Source of the DNA: Nemertoderma westbladi
Taxonomy: Eukaryota > Xenacoelomorpha > Nemertodermatida > Nemertodermatidae
Length of the DNA stretch: 64,000 nucleotides
Direction: 5' to 3'
Assembly (NCBI GenBank): GCA_032718475.1
Contig: JAUCBJ010007113.1
Location: forward strand, 1-64,000
Shown in pieces: positions 34,362 to 46,726 of this stretch (its first letter is position 1; every line of letters begins with the position of its first letter). Both the position numbers and the translations under genes were made by a program. The notes beneath the pieces are model-generated. The model saw nothing but the letters and a program-made list of their open reading frames with translations. It had not been told where the DNA came from and searched no databases.

Positions 34362-37300
34362 CACCAAGTTCACTAAGTTGCTAAGGTAAACAAATCCCTA
34401 GAGTTACTGAGTGTTCACTAAGTTGCTAAGGTAAACTAATCCCGAGAGTTACTGAGTTCACTAAGTTGCTAAGGTAAACTAATCCCTAGAGTTACTGAGT
34501 GTTCACTAAGTTACTAAGGTAAACTAATCCCTAGAGTTACTGAGTGTTCACTAAGTTGCTAAGGTAAACTAATCCCGAGAGTTACTGAGTTCACTAAGTT
34601 GCTAAGGTAAACTAATCCCTAGAGTTATTGAGTGTTCACTAAGATGCTAAGGTAAACTAATCCCTAGAGTTACTGCGTTCACTAAGTTGCTAAGGTAAAC
34701 GAATCCCTAGAGTTACTGAGTGTTCACTAAGTTGCTAAGGTAAACTAATCCCTAGAGTTACTGCGTTCACTAAGTTGCTAAGGTAAACTAATCCCTAGAG
34801 TTACTGAGTGTTCACTAAGTTGCTAAGGTAAACTAATCCCGAAAGTTACTGAGTTCACTAAGTTGCTAAGGTAAACAAATCCCTCGAGTTACTGAGTGTT
34901 CACTAAGTTGCTAAGGTAAACTAATCCCGAAAGTTACTGAGTTCACTAAGTTGCTAAGGTAAACAAATCCCTAGAGTTACTGAGTGTTCACTAAGTTGCT
35001 AAGGTAAAGTAATCCCTAGAGTTACTGAGTGTTCACTAAGTTGCTAAGGTAAACTAATACCTAGAGTTACTGAGTGTTCACTAAGTTGCTAAGGTAAACT
35101 AATCCCTAGAGTTACTGAGTGTTCACGAAGTTGCTAAGGTAAACTAATCCATAGAGTAACTGAGTGTTCACTAAGTTGCTAAGGTAAACTAATCCATAGA
35201 GTAACTGAGTGTTCACTAAGTTGCTAAGGTAAACTAATCCCGAGAGTTACTGAGTTCACTAAGTTGCTAAGGTAAACTAATCCCTAGAGTTACTGAGTGT
35301 TCACTAAGTTACTAAGGTAAACTAATCCCTAGAGTTACTGAGTGTTCACTAAGTTGCTAAGGTAAACTAATCCCGAGAGTTACTGAGTTCACTAAGTTGC
35401 TAAGGTAAACTAATCCCTAGAGTTATTGAGTGTTCACTAAGATGCTAAGGTAAACTAATCCCTAGAGTTACTGCGTTCACTAAGTTGCTAAGGTAAACGA
35501 ATCCCTAGAGTTACTGAGTGTTCACTAAGTTGCTAAGGTAAACTAATCCCTAGAGTTACTGCGTTCACTAAGTTGCTAAGGTAAACTAATCCCTAGAGTT
35601 ACTGAGTGTTCACTAAGTTGCTAAGGTAAACTAATCCCGAAAGTTACTGAGTTCACTAAGTTGCTAAGGTAAACAAATCCCTCGAGTTACTGAGTGTTCA
35701 CTAAGTTGCTAAGGTAAACTAATCCCGAAAGTTACTGAGTTCACTAAGTTGCTAAGGTAAACAAATCCCTAGAGTTACTGAGTGTTCACTAAGTTGCTAA
35801 GGTAAAGTAATCCCTAGAGTTACTGAGTGTTCACTAAGTTGCTAAGGTAAACTAATACCTAGAGTTACTGAGTGTTCACTAAGTTGCTAAGGTAAACTAA
35901 TCCCTAGAGTTACTGAGTGTTCACGAAGTTGCTAAGGTAAACTAATCCATAGAGTAACTGAGTGTTCACTAAGTTGCTAAGGTAAACTAATCCATAGAGT
36001 AACTGAGTGTTCACTAAGTTGCTAAGGTAAACTAATCCCTAGAGTTACTGAGTTCACTAAGTTGCTAAGGTAAACAAATCCCTAGAGTTACTGAGTGTTC
36101 ACTAAGTTGCTAAGGTAAACAAATCCCTAGAGTTACTGAGTGTTCACTAAGTTGATGAGATAAACTAATCCCGAGAGTTACTGAGTGTTCACTAAGTTGC
36201 TAAGGTAAACTAATCCCGGGAGTTACTGAGTGTTCACTAAGTTCCTAAGGTAAACTAATCCCTAGAGTTACTGAGTGTTCACTAAGTTGCTAAGGTAAAC
36301 TAATCCCTAGAGTAACTGAGTGTTCATTAAGTTGCTAAGGTAAACTAATCCCTAGAGTTACTGCGTTCACTAAGTTGCTAAGGTAAACTAATCCCTAGAG
36401 TAACTGAGTGTTCATTAAGTTGCTAAGGTAAACTAATCCCTAGAGTAACTGAGTGTTCATTAAGTTGCTAAGGTAAACTAATACCTAGAGTTCTGAGTGT
36501 TCATTAAGTTGCTAAGGTAAACTAATCCCTAGAGTTACTGCGTTCACTAAGTTGCTAAGGTAAACTAATCCCTAGAGTTACTGAGTGTTCACTAAGTTGC
36601 TAAGGTAAAATAATCCCGAGAGTTACTGAGTATTCACTAAGTTGATAAGGTAAACTAATCCCGAGAGTTACTGAGTGTTCACTAAGTTCCTAAGGTAAAC
36701 TAATCCCTAGAGTTACTGAGTGTTCACTAAGTTGCTAAGGTAAACTAATCCCTAGAGTAACTGAGTGTTCATTAAGTTGCTAAGTTAAACTAATCCCTAG
36801 AGTTACTGCGTTCACTAAGTTGCTAAGGTAAACTAATACCTAGAGTTCTGAGTGTTCTCTAAGTTGCTAAGGTAAACTAATCCCGAGAGTTACTGAGTGT
36901 TCACTAAGTTGCTAAGGTAGACTAATCCCTAGAGTTACTGAGTGTTCACTAAGTTGCTAAGGTAGACTAATCCCTAGAGTTACTGAGTGTTCACTAAGTT
37001 GCCAAGGTAAACTAATCCCGAGTGTTAATGAGTGTTCACTAAGTTGCTAAGGTAAACTAATCCCAAGAGTTACTGAGTGTTCACTATGTTGCTAAGGTAA
37101 ACTAATCCCAAGTTACTGCGTTCACTAAGTTGCTAAGGTAAACTAATCCCGAGAGTTACTAGTGTTCACAAGTTTCTAAGGTAAACTAATCCCGAGAGTT
37201 ACTGAGTGTTCACAAGTTGCTAAGGTAAACTAATCCCGAGAGTTACTGAGTGTTCACAAGTTGCTAAGGTAAACTAATCCCTAGAGTTACTGAGTGTTCA

Positions 37301-39622
37301 CTAAGTTGCTAAGGTAAACTAATCCCTAGAGTTACTGAGTGTTGACTAAGTTGCTAAGGTAAACTAATCCCGAGAGTTACTGAGTGTTCACTAAGTTGCT
37401 AAGGTAAACTAATCCCGAGAGTTACTGAGTGTTCACAAGTTGCTAAGGTAAACTAATCCCTAGAGTAACTGAGTGTTCACTAAGTTGCTAAGGTAAACTA
37501 ATCCCTAGAGTTACAGCGTTCACTAAGTTGCTACGGTAAACAAATCCGTAGAGTTACTGAGTGTTCACTAAGTTGCTAAGGCAAACGAATCCCGAGAATT
37601 ACTGAGTGTTCGCTAAGTTGCTAAGGTAAACTAATCCCTAGAGTTACTGAATGTTCACTAAGTTGCTAAGGTAAACTAATCCCGAGAGTTACTGCGTTCA
37701 CTAAGTTGCTAAGGTAAACTAATCCCTAGAGTTACTGAGTGTTCTCTAAGTTGCTAAGGTAAACTAATCCCGAGCGTTAATGAGTGTTCACTAAGTTGCC
37801 AAGGTAAACTAATCCCGAGAGTTACTGAGTGTTCACTATGTTGCTAAGGTAAACTAATCCCTAAATTACTACGTTCACTAAGTTGCTAAGGTAAACTAAT
37901 CCCAGAGTTACTGAGTGTTCACTAAGTTGCTAATGTAAACTAATCCCGAGAGTTACTAGTGTTCAAAAGTTGCTAAGGTAAACTAATCCCGAGAGTTATT
38001 GAGTGTTCACAAGTTGCTAAGGTAAACTAATCCCTAGAGTTACTGAGTGTTCACTAAGTTCCTAAGGTAAACTAATCCCTAGAGTTACTGAGTGTTCACT
38101 AAGTTGCTAAGGTAAACTAATACCTAGAGTTCTGAGTGTTCTCTAAGTTGCTAAGGTAAACTAATCCCTAGAGTTACTGAGTGTTCGCTAAGTTGCCAAG
38201 GTAAACTAATCCCGAGCGTTAATGAGTGTTCACTAAGTTGCTAAGGTAAACTAATCCCGAGAGTTACTGAGTGTTCACTATGTTGCTAAGGTAAACTAAT
38301 CCCTAAGTTACTACGTTCACTAAGTTGCTAAGGCAAACTAATTCCAGAGTTACTAGTGTTCACAAGTTGCTAAGGTAAACTAATCCCGAGAGTTATTGAG
38401 TGTTCACAAGTTGCTAAGGTAAACTAATCCCTAGAGTTACTGAGTGTTCACTAAGTTCCTAAGGTAAACTAATCCCTAGAGTTACTGAGTGTTCACTAAG
38501 TTGTTAAGGTAAACTAATCCTGAGAGTTACTGAGTGTTCACTAAGTTGCTAAGGTAAACTAATCCCTAGAGTTACTGAGTGTTCACTAAGTTGTTAAGGT
38601 AAACTAATCCCGAGAGTTACTGAGTGTTCACTAAGTTGCTAAGGTAAACTAATCCCTAGAGTTACTGAGTGTTCACTAAGTTCCTAAGGTAAACTAATCC
38701 CTAGAGTTACGGAGTGTTCACTAAGTTGCTAAGGTAAACTAATCCCGAGAGTTACTGAGTGTTCACTAAGTTGTTAAGGTAAACTAATCCCGGGGAGTTA
38801 CTGAGTGTTCACAAGTTGCTAAGGTAAACTAATCTCTAGAGTTACTGAGTGATCACTAAGTTCCTAAGTTAAACTAATCCCTAGAGTTACTGAGTGTTCA
38901 CTAAGTTGCTAAGGTAAACTAATCCCTAGAGTTACTGTGTGTTCACTATGTTGCTAAGGTAAACTAATCCCTAAGTTACTGCGTTCACTAAGTTACTAAG
39001 GTAAACTAATCCCGAGAGTTACTGAGTGTTCACTAATTTGCTAAGGTAAACTAATCCCGAGAGTTACTAGTGTTCACAGGTTGCTAAGGTAAACTAATCC
39101 CGAGAGTTATTGAGTGTTCACAAGTTGCTAAGGTAAACTAATCCCTAGAGTTACTGAATGTTCACTAAGTTGCTAAGGTAAACTAATCCCTAGAGTTACT
39201 GAGTGTTCACTAAGTTGCTAAGGTATACTAATCCCTAAGTTACTACGTTCACTAAGTTGCTAATCCCGAGAGTTACTAGTGTTCACAAGTTGCTAAGGTA
39301 AACTAATCCCGAGAGATATTGAGTGTTCACAAGTTGATAAGGTAAACTAATCCCAAGAGTTCTGAGTGTTCTCTAAGTTGCTAAGGTAAACTAATCCCGA
39401 GAGTTACTGAGTGTTCACTAAGTTACTAAGGTAAAGTAATCCCGAGAGTTACTGAGTGTTCGGTCAGTTGCTAAGGTAAACTAATCCTTAGAGTTACTGA
39501 GTATTCACTAAGTTTCTCATGTAAACTAATCCCAAGAATTACTGAGTGTTCACTAAGTTGCTAAGGTAAACTAATCCCTAGAGTTACTGAGTGTTCACTA
39601 AGTTCCTAAGGTAAACTAATCC
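34362..39622. repeat. Minisatellite B, 43/45-bp unit, about 119 copies
   Basis: The unit core is TTCACTAAGTTGCTAAGG, then TAAACTAATCCCTAGAG and TTACTGAG(TG). Units with TGAGTGTTC are 45 bp; TGAGTTC or TGCGTTC units are 43 bp. A block of 798 bp (34,441-35,238) is repeated almost identically at 35,239-36,036, a recent higher-order duplication of about 18 units. The right third is more degenerate. No coding origin was found in the flanks. Confidence 0.97.
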
Positions 39623-39837
39623 CCATGGTCCCCTTGGGTTGTAATTTGAAACGCTGTCGAATATGTGTCGAGAGGAATTTCCACCATTACTCGGCCAAGG
39701 AGTCTATCAGTCCCTATGGGGTTGGTCCGCCTGCCGCCATAATGGATGAATTGTTTCCATAAGCGTGTGGAGCTATCGTCATTGGGGGACTGCAGCTCCC
39801 TCCAACAAAATTCAAAAAACTGGTGGCTAATGGTGAC

Positions 39838-40393
39838 AATACTACTACTACTAGGTCGAGCGAACTCGGACAGTGGAAATGAGATCCTTCCAGGCTTCCC
39901 GATTCTCCATAGTTGTCGCAATTTTGTTTCTCTCAAGTTCGGTATCCATTTCAATTTGGACGCGTTCCTTGTTTTTGGTTGCGAGAAAAGTAGATCTGGT
40001 ATGACCTCGCCTTTACTTCGCCAGCAGTGCCCACTGAATCTTAATCTGCGTTCACGGAGGGTGGTTGATACAGGTGGTATACAACCATAGAGCTCGACGT
40101 TTGTCATGTGTTGTCTCCAGCTGATGTTTAGGGCTGCCCTTAGTAATCTTGTGTAGCAACCTCCTTAGCAGCCCTCTCCACTTTATGCAGTAGAAGCTGT
40201 ACATCTACTAGCGTATTAGAGAGCAGGGCGATGTAATCCGCCAGTCTGTGTCTGTGACTGTAGTTGCCGGATATCTACTACTTCTGCGTTCTTGAAGTGT
40301 GAATCCCAGGTCTTCACCCTTTGTGGCCGTCCTCATTGCCTAATCCAGTACAATTACAAATAGTAATGGCGCAAATGTGTCACCTTGCAGTAC
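39838..40393 (-). mobile_element. RTE-like LINE copy 2, 3' segment
   Basis: Same family as the 5-kb element: trinucleotide tail (39,839-39,852), RLRFSGHCWRSKGEVI, and later RT residues including GDTFAPLLF near 40,360. An internal deletion joins two parts near 40,160. It ends exactly at CCTTGCAGTAC, where the Penelope-like element is inserted, and continues at 44,451. Confidence 0.85.
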
Positions 40394-41389
40394 TTAAGGG
40401 ATAATGACTGTAGAAAGGGTCTAATGCCACGGTTAACAAAATCAGTTTCTATTTATATGGCCATTTCATTCTCACGGACGTGTTCAGTAAATAAATTAAA
40501 ATATCATTAAAACACAATTTATAAACCTAAACCATAATATTAAATTTAACGTACGGTACACCTAATTATTATGCCACCAAATTCCGATATAGACAGTTGT
40601 ATGATTGGATGTATTAGATTAACATATTTAGATTTATCGTAATACTGTATGTAGGCCTAGAGATATAATTGTAGGCTACATGTGTTGTTAAGGTATTAGA
40701 CGTTCAACTGTTAAAAATTTAAAAATTAAAAATAAAAAGGGTGCTAAATATATTGTTGGCTCGGTAAAAATAGGTAACAGCAAAATGACGTATTTAAAAA
40801 AAAGTGTGCGTAACGTTAAAACCAGTAAATGATTAAAAATTGTTAAAAATTGTTGGTTCCAATATTAAGTCGTTGAATTACAAATTTACAAATAAAAGTG
40901 AGGCTGGTAAAAGGGTAAAAAAATTCTAAAAAATGTTGGTTCTGAAATAAAAAATCATTAAAATATATAATTTAAAAGTAAGGAAAAGAATACCTAAGCC
41001 ATGAGCTGCATAAAATTGAGGGGGATAAAAGGACACATATTACTGTTACTAAATAAAAGGAATCCCTACAAGATTACATATTACAAATTTTAAAAAGGTT
41101 TTTGTTTTGGTATTTCCTATTGAATACTAATATGTTCGGCTATAGTACGTACATTACAGCTGGCTGACACAATGTATATTACAGCAAGTAGAGCGTACTG
41201 CACAGTTAATTAATTATTAGAGGTGGTGTGAGTTTGTTACATCCAAATGTTAGGTGGGGGCGAGCCATCGGGTCAAAGTTTCATTCTATAGAAGTGGTAC
41301 CAGTTTATTGAGGGGTGGGCGGTGGCAATTAATAAGTAATGCTTCAGTATGAATACGACGCTGGTGGTTACGAAATTGCTGGACGCATG

Positions 41390-41722
41390 TTACTTCGTAA
41401 TTATTACAGCTACTGAAATGTTGAAGCAATAGCACCTCCGGTTAGTTGTTGTCACAGTACATATCGGCTTGTTGTTCTTTATTGCCTTATCCAGAGCTTT
41501 CCTGTAGCTGTTGATGTTCTCCCGATGTTTATTGAGCCTCTTGTGCAGACGTTGTTCAGTTTGACCGAGGTAGTATTGATAGTGGTGAGTTTTACATTTA
41601 ATGATATAGAGAATGTTGCTGGATTTACAATCAAACCTCCTGATGATTGGCTCGCCCCACATGGTGTCTCTTTCATATCCGTAATTGCCAAGCAGGTGAG
41701 GAGGCAGCGGGGTTGCAAACAT
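41390..41722 (-). pseudogene. PLE GIY-YIG endonuclease domain
   Basis: SSNILYIIKCKTHHYQYYLG, then QTEQRLHKRLNKHRENI, matches the GIY-YIG core (Y-I near the start, Y-L-G-Q-T strand, Arg/His in the following helix). This domain nicks the target in Penelope-like transposition. It is separated by a frameshift from the RT. Confidence 0.75.
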
Positions 41723-41944
41723 GCATGGTTACCTGGAGCTGGTTGTGGTTCCTGTTTACGTATTAGAAGCTTTCCCAAAGTAGGTGCATTTCGTGGGACA
41801 GTTTGTAATGTTACCTCTGAGTTTACACTTTTCGAGATATAAATGCCTTTGATGTTTGAAATGATTTGTTGAATCCGTTAGTCAGCGAATGCGCAGCAGT
41901 TCAGCTCGAACTATGGCTAGCAAGGATGGTTTGTGGTGAAGTAA

Positions 41945-42212
41945 ATTTTCTTCGGCCGCTAGGCCAGGGATTACGCACAAAGTCTGACGACTTATTTCCA
42001 GTGCGGTCCCCTCAGAACTTTACTCCCTAGAGGAAACTCCAGTACTCATTTAGCTACCACTTAAGGATGCAAGGCAGAGATGCGCCCTGGCTGGTCCCTT
42101 TAAAGCATTCGTGCCGAAACGAAAACTGCCCTGGCCCATGTGAGGATCGAACCCACGACCTACAGGAGATGTGAATTCAATGCAACCACTACACCAAGGT
42201 GGAACGATGGGT
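41945..42212 (-). mobile_element. tRNA-derived SINE inserted in the PLE
   Basis: On the minus strand, A box TGGTGTAGTGGTTGC (42,182-42,196) and B box GGGTTCGATCC (42,144-42,154) are 27 bp apart. A body of about 200 bp follows, to an A-rich stretch near 41,950. PLE coding stops at SNKLPI just upstream and resumes as LLHHKPSLLA just downstream, so the edges are known to within about 10 bp. Confidence 0.75.
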
Positions 42213-42996
42213 AGTTTATTAGACATTGGTTTCCTATATATTTTGGTTGTTAGTTTTGTTGAGTTTGAAGCTTGAATAGTAACATCTAGGTAGTTTATGG
42301 ATTTTCTGGAGTAGTCTACGGTAAACTGTATAGAGTTGTTATTGTATAGGTCTGAGCAGGCGGAGTTGAATGCATAGTTTAGTTGTTTTATATCAGTGTC
42401 AGTGAGCCATTCGTTATAAACACAAAGGCTGTCGTCCACTAATGTTCGAAAGTATAACAGGACCTGTAGCGAGATTGCGATCGCCCTCTTGAGCACTCTG
42501 TAACAACTTATGATGGCGTAATCTCCACTGTGGCTGCCTCCCATGGGCGCCCCAGCCAACCAACTGAAGGTATAATAGTCTCCCGAAAACCGGAAAAGGT
42601 TGTGAAACAGCAGGAAACTCAATATTGCTGCTAGTTGTTCGGTGGTGAATTTGGAGCGGTATGGTAACGTAGGGTCCTCGCTGAGTGCTTGCATAGTGGC
42701 TTCGATGCCTAGTTCGGTGTGGGATGGCTGTGAACATGTCGAACATCTACCGTAACAAAAGTGTAGTGATATGTTGATCCTTGTCTGGGTAGGGTTTCTT
42801 TTAAGTCCAATGAGCTCTTTAAATAGTTCGACGCTGTGGTAACAAGTGGGTGCAGGTAGTGGTGCATTAGTTTAGATAGGGGAGTAAAGAACGCATCCGT
42901 ATTCGAAATTATAGGTCTGCCTTTGGGGATAAGTTTGCCGTTTGGGTGTTGAATCCACTCGGATCTTGGTCTGTGGTATTCTAGAGTTATAAACAA
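42213..42996 (-). pseudogene. PLE reverse transcriptase
   Basis: GKLIPKGRPIIS, then FVTVDVRHVHS (motif A), GAPMGGSHSGDYA (motif B) and YFRTLVDDSL (motif C; LVDD in place of the usual YVDD). FTVDYSRKSINYLDVTI and LTTKIYRKP follow; both are typical of Penelope-like RTs. A frameshift lies near 42,700. Confidence 0.8.
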
Positions 42997-43319
42997 ATAG
43001 CCTGTGGTAAACGTGTTGGGGAATAAGTAAAGGCGTACGAATGGGTTTGTGATTGCAAGCTGGTCGAGAAGCTGTCTACATTTTACGCGGAATTTAGCTG
43101 TGGGGTCTCTGGGTAAGTTTGTTGTGGATGTTGAGTTTCGAGGTAGTCTCGGGTCTTGGCACGTGTGCGTGATGCAGGTGTGTCTGATAGAGGCTGCTTC
43201 GCAGGTTGGGAGTTGTTGCTACGGGGCGTTGTGGTAGCATCCGGTTGATGCGGTAAGGGTGGTGAAGAAATACCGTTTGGTGTTATCCCTGTGGCTGTGG
43301 CTTTGGCACCCTGGGTATT

Positions 43320-43752
43320 AATATATTTAATTGAATTTATTTATTTAATCCAGGCTCTAAAGGAGCAGCCCATAAAAACGATAATATCACATATATTGCA
43401 CAGCACAAAGATCTGCAGTAGATCTGCGTACAGAATGAACGGAACAGTTTGATTTTCATATCTTTACTACAGCCTGAGAATTTTCTTATTAAAAAATTGC
43501 CTCTTCTATATAGACTAGATAAATGATTAAGTATATCGAAACTATCATCGGTTGTATTGTGAAAGATGTGACCTAGATATTTATATTTGTTTACTGTTTC
43601 TAAATATTTGCCATTAATAGAGATGCTATTTACTACACTACTTTTATTTGGAAGGAAGTACATAAATTTTGATTTTTTTATATTATTTACAATGGAGTGC
43701 TTATCAGCGTAATCTACGTATGTTGAGATCAAATGTTTCATACCTTCTATGG
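43320..43752 (-). mobile_element. 5'-truncated LINE fragment inserted in the PLE
   Basis: The minus strand encodes the RT thumb of an APE-type LINE (NKYKYLGHIFHNTTDDSFDI, then MKIKLFRSFCTQIYCRSL). It ends with an (AAAT)n-like tail at 43,325-43,350. ACCTTCTATGGAAT occurs at 43,742 and 43,771, at or next to its 5' junction. PLE coding is present on both sides. Confidence 0.7.
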
Positions 43753-43775
43753 AATTAGATGGAATATTAGACCTT

Positions 43776-44439
43776 CTATGGAATGTTATTTGCTTGGAAC
43801 TGGGTGATTGTGGGGTTGGCTGGTGTATGGTTTATTTTATCAACTACAGGGAGGGTATTATTGAAACGTTTGCTGTGGTGTCTGAGTTTCGTAGCTGCTA
43901 TACCAACGTCCACTTTCGCTTCAGAAATTTGGGTTCCCGTAGTCCCCGCATGTGGTATAAAACTGAAACCGAGCCCAAGCACCTCATCTTGTGCCGCAGT
44001 CAGTACTGTACTCGATAGGTTGCTTACCGTGGCTTCCATTAATGGGAATGGATTAGTTGATAATGGGTCGTCTGGATCCAGTTCTCGTGGAGGTTTTGTG
44101 CTGTGATTATCCGCAAGAGACCGATGTTTGCTCGAGATAGCCGTGTCAATGCTTGTTCCATTACATAGTAACCCATATTGTAATTGTACTTATAACCATT
44201 CGGTTGCACGCGACCTCAAATTCCCGGTTTTCTATTAGAGGAAGGTCCTTTTAAGTACTCCCTCGTAAATAGAGGGGTAGAACTTTAATATTGATCCGAG
44301 ACGGGACGCCATAAATTGAGGCGGGAAGTTAGATTGGCGGCAAGATTTGAAGTAATCAATTTGTTGTAACGTAAGTACTTGGTTTAGTTTAAGTTTTAAA
44401 TAGTTTCTGACATCGCCACGAACGGCATCATTTCGACTT
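43776..44439 (-). pseudogene. PLE N-terminal coding region
   Basis: Two segments: LNQVLTLQQIDYFKSCRQSN (near 44,350) and, after a divergent stretch, VLGLGFSFIPHAG with TKLRHHSKRF (43,800-44,039). The 'VL.LG.SF.P' plus 'RKLR…F' pattern is the conserved N-terminal block of Penelope-like proteins. Confidence 0.6.
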
Positions 44440-44450
44440 CCTTGCAGTAC

Positions 44451-45457
44451 GTCAGCCAGGATTGAGAATAACTCGGTTTCACCATCTGATGAGAGTACGT
44501 GAGCTTCTGTGTCACAATATAATAATCCAATTCCAGCCACAATTACCTCTGGTATTCCATAAACTCTTAGGATGTACAGCATTTCACCTATATGGATTGA
44601 GTCGAATGCTTTCTTGAAGTCCACAAAAGTCAGAACAGCGCGGAGATTGTTTGACTTAATTCCCTCAATCAGTCTCCGTAGCACAAGTATCAGAGTTGTT
44701 GTTGATCTATTTGGTCGAAATCCGTTTTGGCTCTTACGCAGTGTCAGTTTCTCTATGTGAGGTCTAATTCTATCGATCCTATCTATTCTGACCTCGATTT
44801 TTGGTGGCTGCCCAAGCAAGTTGCTGAAGTGATCTTTCCACTTCCCAACACTTTCTTCAGAACTATCATCTTTGAGGCGCCCCTTATAAAAGCTTTTCCG
44901 ACCAGATACCTCATTTACAGTTTGCCAAGTAAGTCTTTATTGTTGCTGTATGTGAGCAGTTGTAATTTCTTCAATTTTATCCTGATGTCGTAGGCCAATT
45001 TCAGATCTTCCTTAGCGTTCTCAACCATGATTTCGGTAGTTGGTTGTTCGGTTTTTACTTTGTAGGCTAATCTTAAGATCTTCTCTCTTACAAGTAACCT
45101 CAGAGTCTTGCTATGGCCCATACTGTTTTCGTTTGGGTTTCTGGGGAATGTGCCTCTTGGCTGATTCGATTCCTTGTGGGCTTTTATTATATTCTGGTAT
45201 ATTGAATCGGTAGACTAACTGGTCTTCATCCATTGATTGAAGTACTTCAAAGCCGATTTGAACTTCTACTGTGTAAGCATCCTTTTCTGCATTGTCAGTT
45301 ATGAGTTTCTCAAAGTCATAGTTGATTCGCTTGCTTGTCCTGGGTTTGCTGGCTCTCAAACTGAGTCTGATCTCTGCAGTCTGGTCTGGTCCGAACCAAT
45401 TAGGTTGAACGGGCTTTATGGCTCGCAGTTAATCATGCTGATTCTCCACTTTTTGTG
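44451..45457 (-). mobile_element. RTE-like LINE copy 2, 5' segment
   Basis: It continues the copy interrupted at 40,393: RT motif A FVDFKKAFDSIHIGEMLYIL, then LYCDTEAHVLS; the endonuclease-RT linker is recognisable to about 45,457. About 330 bp are deleted near 44,780 compared with 6,240-6,565. It is 5'-truncated where it meets the next LINE. Confidence 0.85.
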
Positions 45458-45952
45458 TGCGTCCAATTCTATGGTGATAAAGGAATATATTCTGGGTTGG
45501 AGTCTGGTGGAGTCCGAGTCGGGTTGACGCACACGTCAAATCATATAAAGACGAGGCCATATTTTGGCACTGTGCTGTGATGGTCCATTTCCGCAGGTAG
45601 ACCTAACGCCTCTTTTTACCTTTAGATTGCTCGGGTTCGCGCTCATTATAAATATACTGTGCGGAGTCTTAAAAGACAACAAGATACGGTAAAATGTTTT
45701 AATGTAATTCAGGCCTTATTAAATGGTAATGTATATATTAAAAGAAATCCGCAAATTGCGAGGAAACATTTGCGTAAACAGCTGTGGAAGGCTGCACAGT
45801 AGAAAAATAAATTGCTGATAAATTTGGTTCGGTGTATAAATTATTACATAATCAAAAAGTGGATAACGATTTAATTAAGTGAAATTGATGAGAAAATAAA
45901 GAATGCTATTAATTGCAATACCAATATTTTAATACCTAATTCTATTTCAAAT

Positions 45953-46082
45953 AGTGCGGTGCACCAGGGCGGTGCACCGGGGCGGTGCACCAGGGTCGGA
46001 ACGTGCGGTGCACCAGGGCCGGAACGTGCGGTGCACCAGGGCCAGAACGTGCGGTGCACCAGAGCCCGTGCGGTGCGCCAAG
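45953..46082. repeat. GC-rich 23-bp minisatellite
   Basis: Five to six units built on GTGCGGTGCACCAGGGCC plus GGAAC, with shorter 14-bp units at the left end. The GC content is sharply above the flanks. GTGCAC makes each unit partly palindromic. It lies inside the third LINE. Confidence 0.85.
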
Positions 46083-46726
46083 GATGCAAACTTCACTAAA
46101 GACTATATTTTATTGATAACTTTAAATGTGCAGTATTTTAGTGTGCAGTAAGTATATTAATTGTTATACCTACTGTAGTTACTCATATGTCTTCTATGTA
46201 CTGATACATATTTTACTTATATATAAATATATATCCATCATGTTACTTTACATATATCCTATATATTAATGATTTTAGTAATAAAGCCGTCGGGGCGAGA
46301 ATACCGAAATTAAATGAAAAAAAATTAAATTCAAGTACAACTCAGTGTACGTGGACAGATACAGAAGTGATTAATTATTATTCGAGAAATCAATCGCCTC
46401 TATAGATCTATGGATCTATCCTTGATTTTACCAAGGCATTCCATCTTGTAGAGGAGTTTAAGTTATTTTTAGAATTTATAATAAAGAAAGGTTTTTCTCA
46501 GTTTTAACTTAGATGTTTATTGTTTATTTAACGCATTCGAGAATGCTATGTTCGATGGAATACCCCGTTAACACCTATTAAATTTACTAATACTAATGGT
46601 TGTAGACAAGGGTCTATTTTATACCAGTTGGCCGGTGCTCTTTTGTGTTGTATTAAACATTCTATTAATTAGACTAAAAATTAGTAAAGTGGCCTGTTAT
46701 GTTGGATCTCATTTCTTTGGTTGTTT

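Larger units (their letters stand above)
40394..44439 (-). mobile_element. Penelope-like element (PLE), 4.05 kb, 11-bp target duplication
   Basis: The insert is flanked by CCTTGCAGTAC at 40,383-40,393 and 44,440-44,450, an 11-bp duplication of the host LINE. On the minus strand it has, in order, the N-terminal region (LNQVLTLQQIDYFKSCRQS; LGLGFSFIPHAG), reverse transcriptase and a GIY-YIG endonuclease, the defining architecture of Penelope-like elements. Frames are broken and two later insertions interrupt it. AT-rich DNA at 40,394-41,389 is its presumed 3' UTR. Confidence 0.85.
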
